The notes below the pieces were generated by a model. That model was not told the origin of the DNA. It saw nothing but the letters and a program-made list of their open reading frames with translations, and ran no database searches. A program made the translations under genes and the position numbers. A stretch of 64,000 bases of DNA from Theobroma cacao (taxonomy: Eukaryota > Streptophyta > Magnoliopsida > Malvales > Malvaceae): the NCBI RefSeq assembly GCF_000208745.1, contig NC_030851.1:5680524-5744523 (forward strand), written 5' to 3'. Shown piece by piece: positions 1 through 11,845 of this stretch; position 1 is the first letter of the stretch; every line of letters starts with the position of its first letter.

Positions 1-1914
1 CAAATGGCTTGCAGTCATCCTCTTCTTTGGCTTGCAAAAAAGCGCAGATTTTGAAAAGGTATATTGCGATCCTCCAGCCAAATTAGTAGTTTGGAAGTTT
101 CTTACTGCTTCCATGACGAAAATCTGAACAAATTGCTGCTTCCAGAGCAGCAGAAGTCGAGCAGTGCCATCTTCCAATGCAAGTGAAACTGCCAAAGGGC
201 TGGTTTCGATTACTGTCCGAGCGAGACACACCGAAACAGATTTCTTTATTTCTTCTTTTTTCCTCACATAAATGTAAAATTTGTGAATCTCTCACTCAAT
301 TTGTTCTCTCCGTTTGTTTCACGTTCTTATACCAGTGATGGTCAATGGTCAAATTCTTGGACTTTAATAATAAAAAAATATAATATATTTTTTAAATTCT
401 TAAATTATCTCAAAAAAATTTAAAGTAAATATTTATATTCAAATATTTATACTTTTGTTTTATTTTGAATCAAATAAATTTTTATAATTAAAAATTAATT
501 AATTATTATTAATTAAAATAATATTCACATTTTATGACATATGATATATTTATTTGCCATATTGTGTGGGATAATGACACGATTACATGTATTTTTAGCT
601 TTTCAATTTAGTGTTATAAAAATGATAAGTGAATTTTGATTAATGATCATTGATTAATTTTTAATTTTAAGAATTTATTTAATTTAAAATAAAAATATAA
701 AATTTAATTTAACATAATAAAAAAATAATGATTTATTTAAAATTTTTAAAATAATTTAAAATTTTTTTAAATATTATGTAAAAGAAAAAATTCAAGATTT
801 TAACTCAAATGGCAGATATTTCTTTGCTGTATTTATTTTGGTTGAAGTCACGTATTTGAGTTTGACCATTGTTTTGGCCACTTTCTTTTGACAAGGGAAT
901 CTTAACCAACTCGCGTAAAAGCGAATATCACAACATAATGACGTTATTACTAGTATAATGTAATTCCTTCATTGCCTAACATCTTACGACACCGACGATT
1001 TCTCTTTGACTTGGTATAATCAATTAAAACAAAATAGTATAGTCTTAACTCATTATCTGACTAATTAACCGTTATAATCTTTAAATAAACATAAAATTCA
1101 TACTTGGACTTCTATTTATACATTGGAAAACATATTGACAAAGTTCAAAACAAAAAAAAAAAAAAACCGTCTTCTCCTTTTGCATATCAATGGACAAGTT
1201 AAAGTAACCAAACATCTTAGTTTGGGCGCAACTGGTTGTCGCTTTATCTTTTTGGTCTGTTCGTTGCACCTAACGCATAGGTTGCTAGTTGCCGTTCAAT
1301 CGAAGGAAGCTGTCTTACAATATTGGTATTAAACATCATTCTGTTTTATTTTAGACATCCAAATTACAAGGCAATCTTGTTGTGTTGGTGCTCTCCACTT
1401 CTAAAAGAAAAGAAGAAGTACAGCACAGTTTCCAATATTCTCAACCATGATGTCTTAATTTAACTTGCTTCCCATCTGCAGATATGGTGGATTTTAGGAA
1501 GAATGAATGAGTTGGAGAAACTGGGGGTAATGAAGCAACAGATTATCATGTTGACTATGAACATCAAATAAAACAATACAAAAATGATGCCTTCATTTTT
1601 CTGGGATGCATTGATATCAACTTCAAAAAAGGTAAAGGCCAAGAATCTGACAGATGACTGAATGCGGTAGAACTTCACTTGGAAAAGCCACACCAGCCTG
1701 CTTCCTTCACTTGGAAAATGAAAATCTCTACCAGCCTGCTTCCATCAGCATCCACCTTATATCCTTCAGTGACTTCATTACCTTCCAAACTCTATATTCT
1801 CTCCAATCAACACTCCTACGTCCAGAACTGATCCCAGCTATCATTGTGTTTCTTTACATAAATAAACTTACATGAAACGTCAGTGTGCTACTCTATAACT
1901 CAATTCTGCTGTAT
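1..1914. other. Left intergenic spacer, AT-rich
   Basis: No convincing coding region is visible. A short minus-strand ATG at 16-18 could be the start of a gene that lies to the left of the window, but only six codons are visible, so this is not called. Positions about 345-808 form an AT-rich imperfect inverted repeat, listed separately. Roughly 1600-1914 is probably the 3' UTR and terminator region of the PP2C gene that ends at 1915. Confidence 0.5.
345..808. repeat. MITE-like AT-rich inverted repeat
   Basis: The left part (TTTTGAATCAAATAAATTTT and flanking AT-rich sequence) has a loose reverse complement in the right part, around 655-760. The arms are degenerate and I cannot define the ends or a target duplication. 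The layout resembles the clearer element at 62,950-63,395, so it may belong to the same family. AT richness alone could create part of this resemblance. Confidence 0.3.
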
Positions 1915-4679
1915 TCAGGATATTGTTTGAAGCAGATCCTCATCTGCTTCATCTGCATTGAAGGAATAGATGTCCACAGGTGCTGTTGTGCACCTCATGG
2001 CATTTTGTTTAACTCTGTTATTGGAAGAGCCTTGGGGTTGATCAAGATAAATTACAATCACAGTGATGTCATCATGAAAATGGCGCCTTATTCCCTTTTC
2101 GATTTTCTTAATATCATCATATCTCATCTCTCTTTTCTTTGCAACTTCTTGAAGTGCAGCTCTTACCAATCTCTTAGCAATACCCTGCAAATATTCAGCA
2201 ATTTGAAAATGAATATCAAAATGCTATGGAGAAGTTTATAGTTTGTTTCAAAGATAAAAGTGAGAATTCATTTCCACTAATTTAACTGACAAGACAAACA
2301 TGAATACTCACAGCTCTGGGGTTTTTGAAAACAATGTCTACAGCAACTTCATCACTCAACTGCTCCCATAAGCCATCGGATGCAAAGATCAGAAAAAGGT
2401 CCTGTGGCTTAAGCTTCCTAATAAGGATAGAAGGTTCTGCTGTAATTGCAGCTCTTTTAAGGGGAACAGGATTTCCAAATTGCTGAAAGATTGGATCTCT
2501 ATAAAAGTCAGGTTTCTTCAGGTAAACATCACCAATAGATCTCGACACCTGAATTAAGAAAAACAAATGCTTAGACCAGCACAATCCATCACATGATCTA
2601 AAATCATTAATTAATCAACTATCCGGAGTATTACAATCTGGGGTAAGATTAAAAGCTAATGAATCTTATTCCCTCAACTCATGTAAGGATTGAAGAATAA
2701 AGCTCCAGTAGCCTGCTAAAGTTAAGGGAAAGAAATCACCAAAAGAGAAAAAATAAGCAAACAAAAAAAAAAAAGAACAGAGAAAAGACTCTCTGTAGTT
2801 ACATGAGCTTAGCATATGCTTCAGGGGTCATTTACCCATCTCATGCATAGAAGGCAATACTATTTGACACACAGCTGATGAGACAGTACCAGAAGTTGGA
2901 TGAAAATATTCCCGGAAAAGTTGAAACTACAACCCTTTTTTAGAATAGCTTTCATTCCAACGCATAACATATGTGTGTGTAAATATACCTCTCCACCAAG
3001 CAAAAGGAAACTGATAAAAGACACCAATGTGCGTAAATATGAAAAAGATTTTACCAATAATCATACCTGGGACAAAAAAAGGATGGCAATAATCAACTCA
3101 GCTCAAAATTTGAGTCTGCTTTGGGGCAGATACAAAGCTGATTAATTGTCAAGCACCAAAAAGGTAAAAAGGCATACTGATTTCATTGACTATTCCTAGA
3201 ACCAATACATTTCCTATTCCTCAAACTGACAGATTTACACCTAAACTCTAATACATCGACTTGCCAACAGAACTGTACCTGGATTATGCCCTTAATCCTC
3301 CAAACTCCACGGGTGTACACCACTATATGAGAATCATCTGGGTGAAGTGCCTCAACCTCCTTTCTGACATCCTCATCTCCAACGTTATGATCTGTTGACA
3401 GTCTCTCCGCCACAACCATATTTTTCTTATCCGCTGAAACTCTCCGGCCAAGAACTGCCCTTGAATCACCAAGGTTTGCCACATATAACTCATCATTTGA
3501 AATAGCACCAACTAGACAGCATGATCCAACTGAAGCAATTTGAGGCCTCAGCGGCAATGATTGCTTCACCAAATGCAAAAACTCCTCTTCAGTTGCATTG
3601 AATGCCTTCTTTATAACATCTGCAGATAATCCCCCTTGTTCCGTAGCAAATTCTACAAATAAAAATAGAAAAACTAAAGGTCAAAGGGAGTGACAAGAAT
3701 CCATTATGCCTTCCATCACTCTTTTTAGATTTCACATGCAAAATTATCAATGACGTAGGCCAAAAGCCAAAAAAAAGAGAGGTGAAAGGTGCCAAAAACT
3801 TGAATTATACTTGTTATTGATTGTTGAATCTTGTAGTTCAAAGTCCACTATCCAACACATATAGATACAAATTCAGACTATGTTCTTATTCATTTTATAC
3901 ACAGGTGTACTTATTGAAAACATCCAAATAAAACATGCATGATAAACACTAGTAAGTTGTTCCCAGATATCCATATACTGACGAACACATCCTGAAATAA
4001 TGGTTAAAAAAAAAAAAAAGAGATTTACAACAAAATCTTCTTTGCCCGTTAAAACAAAAAAGAGAAAGAACATAATAACAATTGTGTATAACTAACGGAT
4101 AAATATTTGATGCTTTATGATGATTCCCTTGAGGGCTTAAGGTTTGCCTGCCATGCCCATACACAAGACTATATGTTCAGTCTATGCACATGTAATAGCA
4201 AATCAAAAAGACGCAAAAATTTTACATGCAAAGGCAGGGCCACATGCATAGCAGCATAGATGCAAAAACACCCCCATATCCAATAATATAAAAAGGCAAC
4301 AAGTACCATAAAAATTTTATTCTCCTAGAAAAGCAAAATAAAGAACATATTCTATATCCAAAACCCAAGAGAAAAGAATGAGAAATTGCTGTAAGAGATG
4401 AGAATAATAATTACTGTGGAGAAAAGGGAAGAGATGTTTGTTGACAAATCTTGAAGCTTCAGGACCACCGTGTCCGTCATAGACACCAACGTAGGTAGCA
4501 AAAGGAGATGTAAAGACTTGGCTTTGATCTTCAAGGTTGTTGTTCGCTTGGACCACAGCGATGGAGTAATCACCGGAAGCGTGAGGTTTGAGGTCAGCGT
4601 GCCACATCAGACCATCCCCACCAGCCCTCAACCCAAGGCAACGTTCAAGCGGCCTGGAAAGCGACCGCAACATCATCAT
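1915..4679 (-). CDS. Protein phosphatase 2C, clade D (At4g33920-like)
   Basis: Four coding exons on the minus strand: 4679-4415, 3652-3279, 2548-2312 and 2184-1915, giving 381 residues, normal for clade D. This is a Mg/Mn-dependent Ser/Thr phosphatase. The metal-site motif [10 protein letters not shown] lies near residues 65-75, followed by [34 protein letters not shown] and the C-terminal [16 protein letters not shown]. The N-terminus ([20 protein letters not shown]) and the [14 protein letters not shown] block are typical of the group that in Arabidopsis acts on plasma-membrane H+-ATPase in opposition to SAUR proteins; that role is known from the family, not shown here. Introns are GT-AG and phases agree. 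The start is the first of three consecutive Met codons. The 5' side runs into a CT-rich tract and then an assembly gap, so the promoter is not available. Confidence 0.95.
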
Positions 4680-4769
4680 TCTTTCGAAAGATCCTCTGCT
4701 ATGGAATAACCTTCCGCCGCCTCTTCTCTTCTTTTTATTTGTTCGACGTTTGGTTTTTTTGGTGTCAAT

Positions 4770-4789
4770 AGAGAGAGAGAGAGAGAGAG
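4770..4789. repeat. (GA)n microsatellite in PP2C 5' leader
   Basis: A run of about ten GA dinucleotides; read on the PP2C strand it is a CT tract about 90 bases upstream of the start codon. CT microsatellites are common in plant 5' UTRs. The assembly breaks into N ten bases further on. Confidence 0.8.
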
Positions 4790-4799
4790 TAGTTTAAGT

Positions 4800-5526
4800 N
4801 NNNNNNNNNNNNNNNNNNNNNNNNNNNNNNNNNNNNNNNNNNNNNNNNNNNNNNNNNNNNNNNNNNNNNNNNNNNNNNNNNNNNNNNNNNNNNNNNNNNN
4901 NNNNNNNNNNNNNNNNNNNNNNNNNNNNNNNNNNNNNNNNNNNNNNNNNNNNNNNNNNNNNNNNNNNNNNNNNNNNNNNNNNNNNNNNNNNNNNNNNNNN
5001 NNNNNNNNNNNNNNNNNNNNNNNNNNNNNNNNNNNNNNNNNNNNNNNNNNNNNNNNNNNNNNNNNNNNNNNNNNNNNNNNNNNNNNNNNNNNNNNNNNNN
5101 NNNNNNNNNNNNNNNNNNNNNNNNNNNNNNNNNNNNNNNNNNNNNNNNNNNNNNNNNNNNNNNNNNNNNNNNNNNNNNNNNNNNNNNNNNNNNNNNNNNN
5201 NNNNNNNNNNNNNNNNNNNNNNNNNNNNNNNNNNNNNNNNNNNNNNNNNNNNNNNNNNNNNNNNNNNNNNNNNNNNNNNNNNNNNNNNNNNNNNNNNNNN
5301 NNNNNNNNNNNNNNNNNNNNNNNNNNNNNNNNNNNNNNNNNNNNNNNNNNNNNNNNNNNNNNNNNNNNNNNNNNNNNNNNNNNNNNNNNNNNNNNNNNNN
5401 NNNNNNNNNNNNNNNNNNNNNNNNNNNNNNNNNNNNNNNNNNNNNNNNNNNNNNNNNNNNNNNNNNNNNNNNNNNNNNNNNNNNNNNNNNNNNNNNNNNN
5501 NNNNNNNNNNNNNNNNNNNNNNNNNN
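4800..5526. other. Assembly gap (727 N)
   Basis: An uninterrupted run of N. It removes the promoter and possibly part of the 5' UTR of the PP2C gene, and the sequence immediately downstream of the RING-H2 gene. Confidence 0.99.
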
Positions 5527-5781
5527 ATATAAGGCATAGATGCTTTATATTTTTAAATTCTGCTGTTATCAAAATTAAGGAATATCTTTCCCCTTCTTTA
5601 TAACAAAAAGAAGTCACAAATATTAAATATACAGTACCACATATACGAAGGAGTTCAAATTACAAAGTGCTTCTGCTATTGGGTCAACTGTCAAAATTTT
5701 CCACCAGAGCACAAGAAACACAGGGAAAAGGACAAAAAAAAAAAAAAAAAAAACCCCTTACGTTCTATTCACGAGTCCTGA

Positions 5782-8700
5782 CTACTTTTTAAGTATACTT
5801 CTTCTACAGTAAGGGCAATCCCCACAAGTTCTAACCCACGGATCTAAGCAGGCTAAGTGAAACCGGTGCCCACAAGGCAGCCGTGTAAGTACATCGTCGT
5901 CCCCAAAGCTCTCCAGACATATACTGCAATCCCTTGAGTCCCTTGACAACTTTTTATCGACATCCACCTCCCCGCTGCTAAAAACTTCCAGCGGCAAACC
6001 GTCCAGGGCCTCCTGAGTAAGACCAGGAGGCTTCTTGTTAGTTTCTTCCAACAATTGAAACCTTTCTGTTTGAGAGGTCAGGTCAGTAAAAGGGGAACTC
6101 CCAGAGGACAACCCTGTAGAAATTTCACTTCCCCAGTCCCCTGCATCAACGAGCCTGAAATCATCACCCAATAAATACTCCCTGCGGTAAGCATTGGGTG
6201 GAGCTCTGCTGCTTCGCCTAAACAAAGCCCATGAATAACAAAGGGAAGAAACCAAAAAATGAAATAAAAAAAAAAGCAACAAAAAAAAAACCATGGCGAA
6301 CAAATGTTTAAACAGTCACTTGGACTCTGAAGTCCACTACTGAATGCAAAACACGACATATATATGTCCATTACTGAATGCCAGACACAACATTAATGAA
6401 TACAGGTGCAATAGGTCCACATTTGCTTCTCCCAAGCAGTCAATGGTAAGTTAGGAAAAGGTGATACTAATTTGCTATAGATAGGAAGTGGCAGCAGACG
6501 TAGGCTGATAGGCATAGTGGTTAGTGATGTTAGTACCACTAACATTACTCAAGCATAAGAAGCACCAGTGGGACTGGAAATTACTGGTAGTTAGTGATGC
6601 AAAGTACAACCACCACTACTAGGTAGAAAGCACCAACAGCAGCAGTGGGCCTGGATATTATGGTAGTACTGATGGCTGGGGAGTAACAAAAGCAGTATCA
6701 GTTTTAATGTATTAGCGGAAGTGGGACTTCAAAGTGATGACAGGTTTTTCAAGGAAAAAGAAATCTGTGAAAAATATGATGTTCCATGAAAGCATCCAGG
6801 GTAAGAAAGAAAAACAACTACTGAAAGTTGAATTCACTGACAACCCACCCAACTGACCGAAATGCTGCATCATAGTGCATAGTGAGTTAAAAAAAGGTAT
6901 GGAACAGGGGCAAAACCAGGAATTTTGCTTTTTTTGGGGGGCGGGGGGTAAATTTTTTTTAGGAAAAAATAGTATATATTTTATTATCACAAAAATATTA
7001 GTAAAAAAATTGTGAAGTTAACCTCATTAACAACAAGCAATAAGCATACTAGGTACAGATGAATAAAAATGTGATTGAATATAAACATTACATAAATTTC
7101 TTTCATACAGAAAATATATATACTTTCCCTCTTATCATCATATGGCATATATAAGGGATTGAATAAAAATTTATGTGTAACTAATAATAGAAGATAAGTT
7201 GGAAAACATTATAAGTATGTCACATTAAGGGAAATGGCAAATAAATGAAGAGGAAAAAAAAAGTATGTCACATGTAAAATTGATTTTAGATATATGCAAA
7301 ATACAAATTAGTTGACACAAGCTAACACATTAGCAAAAAACTTCCCAAGCCAAGGGGAGGCCAGGGTCCCTGCCAGCCCAACCAGGCTTCACCCCTGGAT
7401 GGAGTGAGTGAAACTAATCTCTTCATTGAAGTGCTATACGGCCCAGGCCATCTTCCTAACAGATCTATCATATGATATAGTACATCTATTCTTATTGCTA
7501 AATCAAGTCAAACTCCTAGTACCCCAATAATGAATCACAATTGACTATATCACACTTAATCTTCCTACTAATTATGATATAAATTGCTAGCATATCCACA
7601 AAACCAGAGTACAAAAGCAAAATCATTATTTGGATTGAGGTAAACTTTTACAAATTTTCATATGATTCGTCTATACTATCTGAAAACTTCACAAAAAAGT
7701 TACGGATGCAATGTGCTGTCCTTCAAAAGTTGGCACCCATTTAAAAAATTGGAGTCAGACCAAGAATGGCAGGTACAGATTTGGTCCAATTAGAGTAGCA
7801 AACAAAAATAAGTGCCATAGGTAGGTTCACCATCATTGATTTACAGTGGCTTCTAGTTGATGTCAAAGCTCAGGCAGAATTATAATATTCAAGATAAATA
7901 TGACCATGACTCCAGTAGCTATAATGTCCCTTTTCTTTCATTTTGACAAGTAACATAATAAGGTAACTGTGACAAACCAATGCACCAACTGTAAGTTTCA
8001 AACTTGCAGAGAGCTCTAAGCACCAACCTGTTTGTAGAAACAGACACACCTCTCAATCTCTCAAGAAGCCTCGCTCTTGCAAGCAGCACAGCTCCAGGAA
8101 GCCTCTCATTTGATGTCAAACTTGGCCTACTTGAACTGCTTACGGCATCTGCATTTAAAGCATTGCTTAATACAAACGGGCTGGTACCTTGATCAAATCG
8201 CATAGATGAACGCTCCTGCCGAAGCCAAATTCAATATAGAATTACTCAAAAGACATTCAAAATATTCAACACCGATAAAAGAAGGTAATGATACAAGCTC
8301 AATGCCCTGAAAATAAATCAATCCGGAGAGTACAATTATAAGTTGGAAAAGGAGATAATATCAAACTACTCTATCTTTTTCTGGATAGGTTAGTGGAGAA
8401 TTTTATTGCAAGTTACCTTAGGGCTCAGACAAGTTATCAAGAAAAATTTACACTATATAACTATTTTTCAGTAATTCCCCTAATAAATTTACACTATAAA
8501 ATTAATTTTCAAAGCAAATTTCAATATTGAAGCAGAAAACAGACAATGAAGCACAACAAATTAATAAAATCCAATTTTTACTTAAATTAAAAATGCAGTT
8601 TATTCTTAATTCCAGAAACATATTACTCCGTATTTAACCTTTCATTTCTCTTTATTCAGCAACCAAATAAAAATAAACAACAAACAAGGAATAACAAAAA

Positions 8701-8937
8701 GGTAGTTGACGGAAAAATTGAGCGTACAGATTGAGAGGAAGCACGTGAGCTGAATTGGCGCACATGGGGGGACCGACGGAGATGATCACAGCCGTCCACA
8801 TCATGCCTGTGATTGTGGTGACCGAGATGATGGCGGCGATTGTAATTCCGATCAATTGAGGACCCAATCAACGGATCTGAATCGGGTCGGCCCACTCTCG
8901 ACCTTCGGGTATAGAATAACTCGGAAGCGCTCGTCAT
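5782..8937 (-). CDS. RHY1A: RING-H2 E3 ubiquitin ligase, RHY1A-like
   Basis: Three exons on the minus strand: 8937-8728, 8215-8028 and 6217-5782, encoding 277 residues. The N-terminus MTSASELFYTRRSRVGR is the signature I associate with RHY1A proteins. The middle is Arg/Ser-rich and probably disordered. The C-terminal RING-H2 domain (about residues 227-268) has a CSIC pair, then LPCGHRFHLACLDPW and CPYC, which is the C3H2C3 spacing of an active E3 that recruits an E2. A conserved LTQEALDGLPLEVF segment precedes the RING. No membrane segment is expected, because the hydrophobic stretch at 6220-6303 lies in the intron. Intron 2 (8027-6218) contains a short DNA transposon. The substrate is unknown. 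Both exon joins keep frame (phase 0, then phase 2). Confidence 0.9.
6905..7397. mobile_element. Non-autonomous DNA transposon in RHY1A intron 2
   Basis: The left end reads CAGGGGCAAAACCAGGA and the reverse complement of the right end reads CAGGGGTGAAGCCTGGT, giving imperfect terminal inverted repeats of about 17 bases around an AT-rich, non-coding interior of roughly 490 bases. The CAGGGGYRAARCC ends resemble small hAT-like elements of plants. An ATGGA string lies close to both ends, but one base out of register, so the target duplication is not clean. It is inserted in an intron and leaves the exons intact. Confidence 0.6.
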
Positions 8938-9295
8938 TCACCAAAAGCTCCAAATGTTTTTTGATCTAATTTACCTATTAAGTTTCCTCTTTAGAAAAAT
9001 AATTAGAAATGTTTTCCAATTATATTCAGAATTAAGAAAAAGAAAAAGATGCGAAGCCGCTGCAAACCTTCGAAGAAACGCGAGAGAAAATGCGTGCGAA
9101 GAAGATCCGATAAGGTTAGCTTCAAAGAAAAGAAGCGCAAGGTCAAATGAAATGTTCAATTTTATCTCCAAATTAGGCTTTATTATCTCTTTCATCAGTG
9201 ATTTCTGGACAAGTACACGACCCCTTTTTTTTTTTTCATTTTTCTAAGAAAGGAATTTTTTTTGTGTTGGTTGGAGAATTCGCTTTTAGATGTAG

Positions 9296-9303
9296 CCACG
9301 TGT
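9296..9303. promoter_or_regulatory. G-box / ACGT core upstream of RHY1A-like gene
   Basis: CCACGTGT, a CACGTG palindrome with ABRE-like flanks, lies about 360 bases upstream of the RING-H2 start codon. bZIP or bHLH factors bind such sites. This is a sequence match only. Confidence 0.35.
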
Positions 9304-9500
9304 TGAATGAAAAAGGAAGAGTTTGCATTAACCGTTGGATCACAATATCGAGATTAAATTTATAATTATACAACCTTAACGTTTCCCGTGACCAACGGAT
9401 ATAACGCCTTTTGACGGTTTTGCTTAATGAAACAGAGAATCGCCGCCGCCGGTATTTTCACGACAGATTTCTTTTTAATATCTTCACGAAAGTTTAGCTG

Positions 9501-9513
9501 TTGACTGTTGACT
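9501..9513 (+). promoter_or_regulatory. Tandem W-box cores (TTGACTGTTGACT)
   Basis: Two TTGACT cores seven bases apart, about 565 bases upstream of the RING-H2 start. Clustered W-boxes are WRKY targets and often mark defence- or stress-responsive promoters. Function is inferred from sequence alone. Confidence 0.3.
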
Positions 9514-10050
9514 GCGTTAGAAGATATTTTATTGTCGTAGGCTTTTTAACGTGGACTGTTGGCTTGAGTCAAAAGTAAACTCATGCCAACTCAATTGAGC
9601 CGAAATTAAGTATATATCTTGTAAGTTGGTAGGCTCATTTGCATCTCTAAGCAAATGTTCACAGAATTTAACACTTAAAATTTATACCATAGAGCTGATA
9701 TTTGTATCTTTTTCATGCATGCATTACCTTTCCGTGTCACTCTTATTATTAGAGCTGAGCTTACTAATCGGAAGAGAAATTTATCCATGGCCTAATTTCG
9801 ATCTTTGAAAGTGAAATTGGGAACGTTATTGAGTTACAATTTGGGATATCCTTTGCAACTAGGAAATATTAATAGCATTTAAAGTTAAATTTACTTTCAC
9901 TTTTAAGTTGTTTCTTGCTGTCGATGCCTATAGCAGCACGCAACTGAAGATTTCAGCTAAGGCCACAATATTTATTCACAAACCTTCCCTACTATAGTAG
10001 GTCGTTCATTAAGCTAACGGTACTTTGGTCTCAGCTTTATATTATGCGGC

Positions 10051-10519
10051 TCACATATTTGCATGGAAATACTGATGATGACTTGAAACTTCGTCAGGGT
10101 CTGGTTTTTCAACACCATCAACGTTCCTGAGCCAAAAAGTCGAACCCAAAGAAGCGGCGTCGTCTGGAACATCGTTCATCACCCATTCATGGCCTTTCGG
10201 AAAGTATATCCCACTCTTTGGATGTGGAACCCAGGACGGCGAATCTTTGATTTCCTTATTCTTTGTTCTCCTGCCCTCGGTAATCTCCTTATCTGCGCCC
10301 GCGATGTTGCTTGAAGAACGCACGGCTACCTTAGCTCCCCTGCATGAATTCGCCATCAAATTAGTCAATATCAGAACACTTATTCTCAATTGCAGTAATG
10401 TTTGGAGTTCATCTTCTCAAAACATAAACAAAAAAAGGGCAAAATCTACAGTAAGAAAGCGTAGAATAACGTTACCTAAGCATTAAAATCTTAGTTTTGG
10501 CTATAGCAGCTCTTCCCAT
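10051..10519 (-). CDS. Small LEA-like protein
   Basis: Two exons on the minus strand: 10519-10476 (MGRAAIAKTKILMLR) and 10339-10051, encoding 110 residues. The first exon is only 44 bases. It ends AG|GTAACG and joins in phase 2 to the acceptor at 10340. The N-terminus is basic with small hydrophobics and could be an organelle-targeting peptide. The body is hydrophilic and carries SWVPHPKSGIYFPKGHEWVM and STFWLRNVDGVEKPDPD, which I associate with small plant proteins annotated as late embryogenesis abundant (LEA_3/Lea5-related). LEA proteins protect other proteins and membranes during desiccation; that is family knowledge and the assignment is tentative. The upstream TATA box and ABRE fit an ABA- or stress-induced gene. 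Confidence 0.7.
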
Positions 10520-10620
10520 AAAACCAGAGCTAAAAGTTTAAAGCCCAAAAGACTAAACGCGAGGTCTTGAGTATCTTGAACGAAAATGATTGTAATTAAG
10601 GCACAGTAGGACTTTGTTCG

Positions 10621-10630
10621 CTTTATATAA
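10621..10630 (-). promoter_or_regulatory. TATA box of the LEA-like gene
   Basis: Read on the minus strand this is TTATATAAAG, about 105 bases upstream of the start codon at 10519. The distance allows a 5' UTR of roughly 70-75 bases. Confidence 0.6.
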
Positions 10631-10967
10631 TGCTTTGAAAGTGCAGTCCTGTACTTCTGTATACGAAATTTGAAGAATAAATTCTCATAAGGTACATATG
10701 GTGAAGGTTGATGGAAAAAGAAAAAGCAGGAGATTGAACGATTTGTGGCCAAAAAACCATATGCTTATATTATTGCAGATAATATACCATCTCCATATCT
10801 ATGTCCTATAAAATTAATAGGAACACTGTAGTAAAGAGAGAACGCGTTAGATAATTTTGATGCTTTGTCTTCTTGCTTAGCTCGTTTGAGGACTTTGGAA
10901 TATTGGGCATTTTCTATGAATAGTGGCAAACTGATGTGACAGGTTACTCGTCGGCCCTCATCTGCTG

Positions 10968-10977
10968 TACGTGGCGA
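10968..10977 (+). promoter_or_regulatory. ABRE-type element (GTACGTGGCG)
   Basis: The core TACGTGGC fits the ABA-responsive element consensus PyACGTGGC. It lies about 450 bases upstream of the LEA-like start codon. ABREs are bound by AREB/ABF bZIP factors and fit the LEA assignment. Confidence 0.4.
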
Positions 10978-11601
10978 ATTGTTTGAGCACGAATTCCTTT
11001 GTTTTCGGCCAACCCTGTACGTTTTTGGTTGCTCGAAGGTTGAAAGACAGAAATCTGAGAAAGTAGAATGACCTCTTTAATTCTCATTTCATTTTTCCAA
11101 TCAACCAAGGAGCTCTAATTAGAAACAATTGGCAGGTTTTAGATGGTGCTGGCTTGTTTTCTCTAAATTCAGAGAGAAGTATTTTAACCTTTCGGAATCC
11201 TGACAAATCAATCAATTACTTCTCGAAAGCAATAACGGGTGGTGATGATAGGGAGGAGGTTTCTTTGAAATTGAAAGTACCCTTTCATCTTTGCTAATAT
11301 ATCTATTTTTAATTCTGATAAGAATATTGAAATATATATAATTAAATAATTATATACAGAGTACAATATTTCATGTGCATGTTCCTATTTAACTTGATTT
11401 CTCCAAACTCGAGCGACCACCATGCACAACGAAAAGACTTTTCAATGATATTGCTTTGGCTTCAAAGATTCGACTTTAAAATCAATACAAAAACGGTCAC
11501 AACGGTAAAGTTCTAAAGTAAATTTTAAAAATTTTCAATTCAAAGGTCTTCACCTTCAAAAACTGGAAAAGGAATATGAACCTTAAAAATGACACTTGTA
11601 G
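10978..11601. other. Spacer left of the transposon block
   Basis: AT-rich sequence with no open frame that resembles a protein. It ends where the LINE poly-A tail begins. Confidence 0.5.
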
Positions 11602-11845
11602 TTTTTTTTTTTTTTTGAAAATCAAGAGAGAACTTCCATTAATCAATGAGGAATTAAAGGATTCCTCAAGCAAGAACAAAAGCAACGTCCAGAAGGCTGA
11701 AAAAAGATGATATGCCATTAAACAAAAACCAGCATATCTTCCACTAACACCATGAAGGTATCAAAAAAAGACCCATCAAAACATCAAAGCAAAAAAGAAT
11801 TGGGATTGCACATTTACAATCAACACACAATATGATCCCAGTAAG

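Larger units (their letters stand above)
8938..10050. other. Spacer with RHY1A upstream region and LEA 3' region
   Basis: No supported coding region. The part next to 8938 is the upstream region of the RING-H2 gene. It contains a G-box and a pair of W-box cores, listed separately. The part next to 10050 is the 3' flank of the LEA-like gene. Confidence 0.6.

Noticed and set aside
83..295. 70-residue minus-strand frame at the left edge
   Set aside because: No domain; more likely leader sequence of a gene outside the window.
4676..5617. Long minus-strand frames across 4676-5617
   Set aside because: They consist almost entirely of N and are artefacts of the assembly gap.
8954..9247. 97-residue plus-strand frame upstream of the RING-H2 gene
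   Set aside because: Lys/Arg- and Phe-rich chance frame in AT-rich promoter DNA.
11497..11718. 73-residue minus-strand frame
   Set aside because: It crosses the LINE 3' end and poly-A; not a gene.
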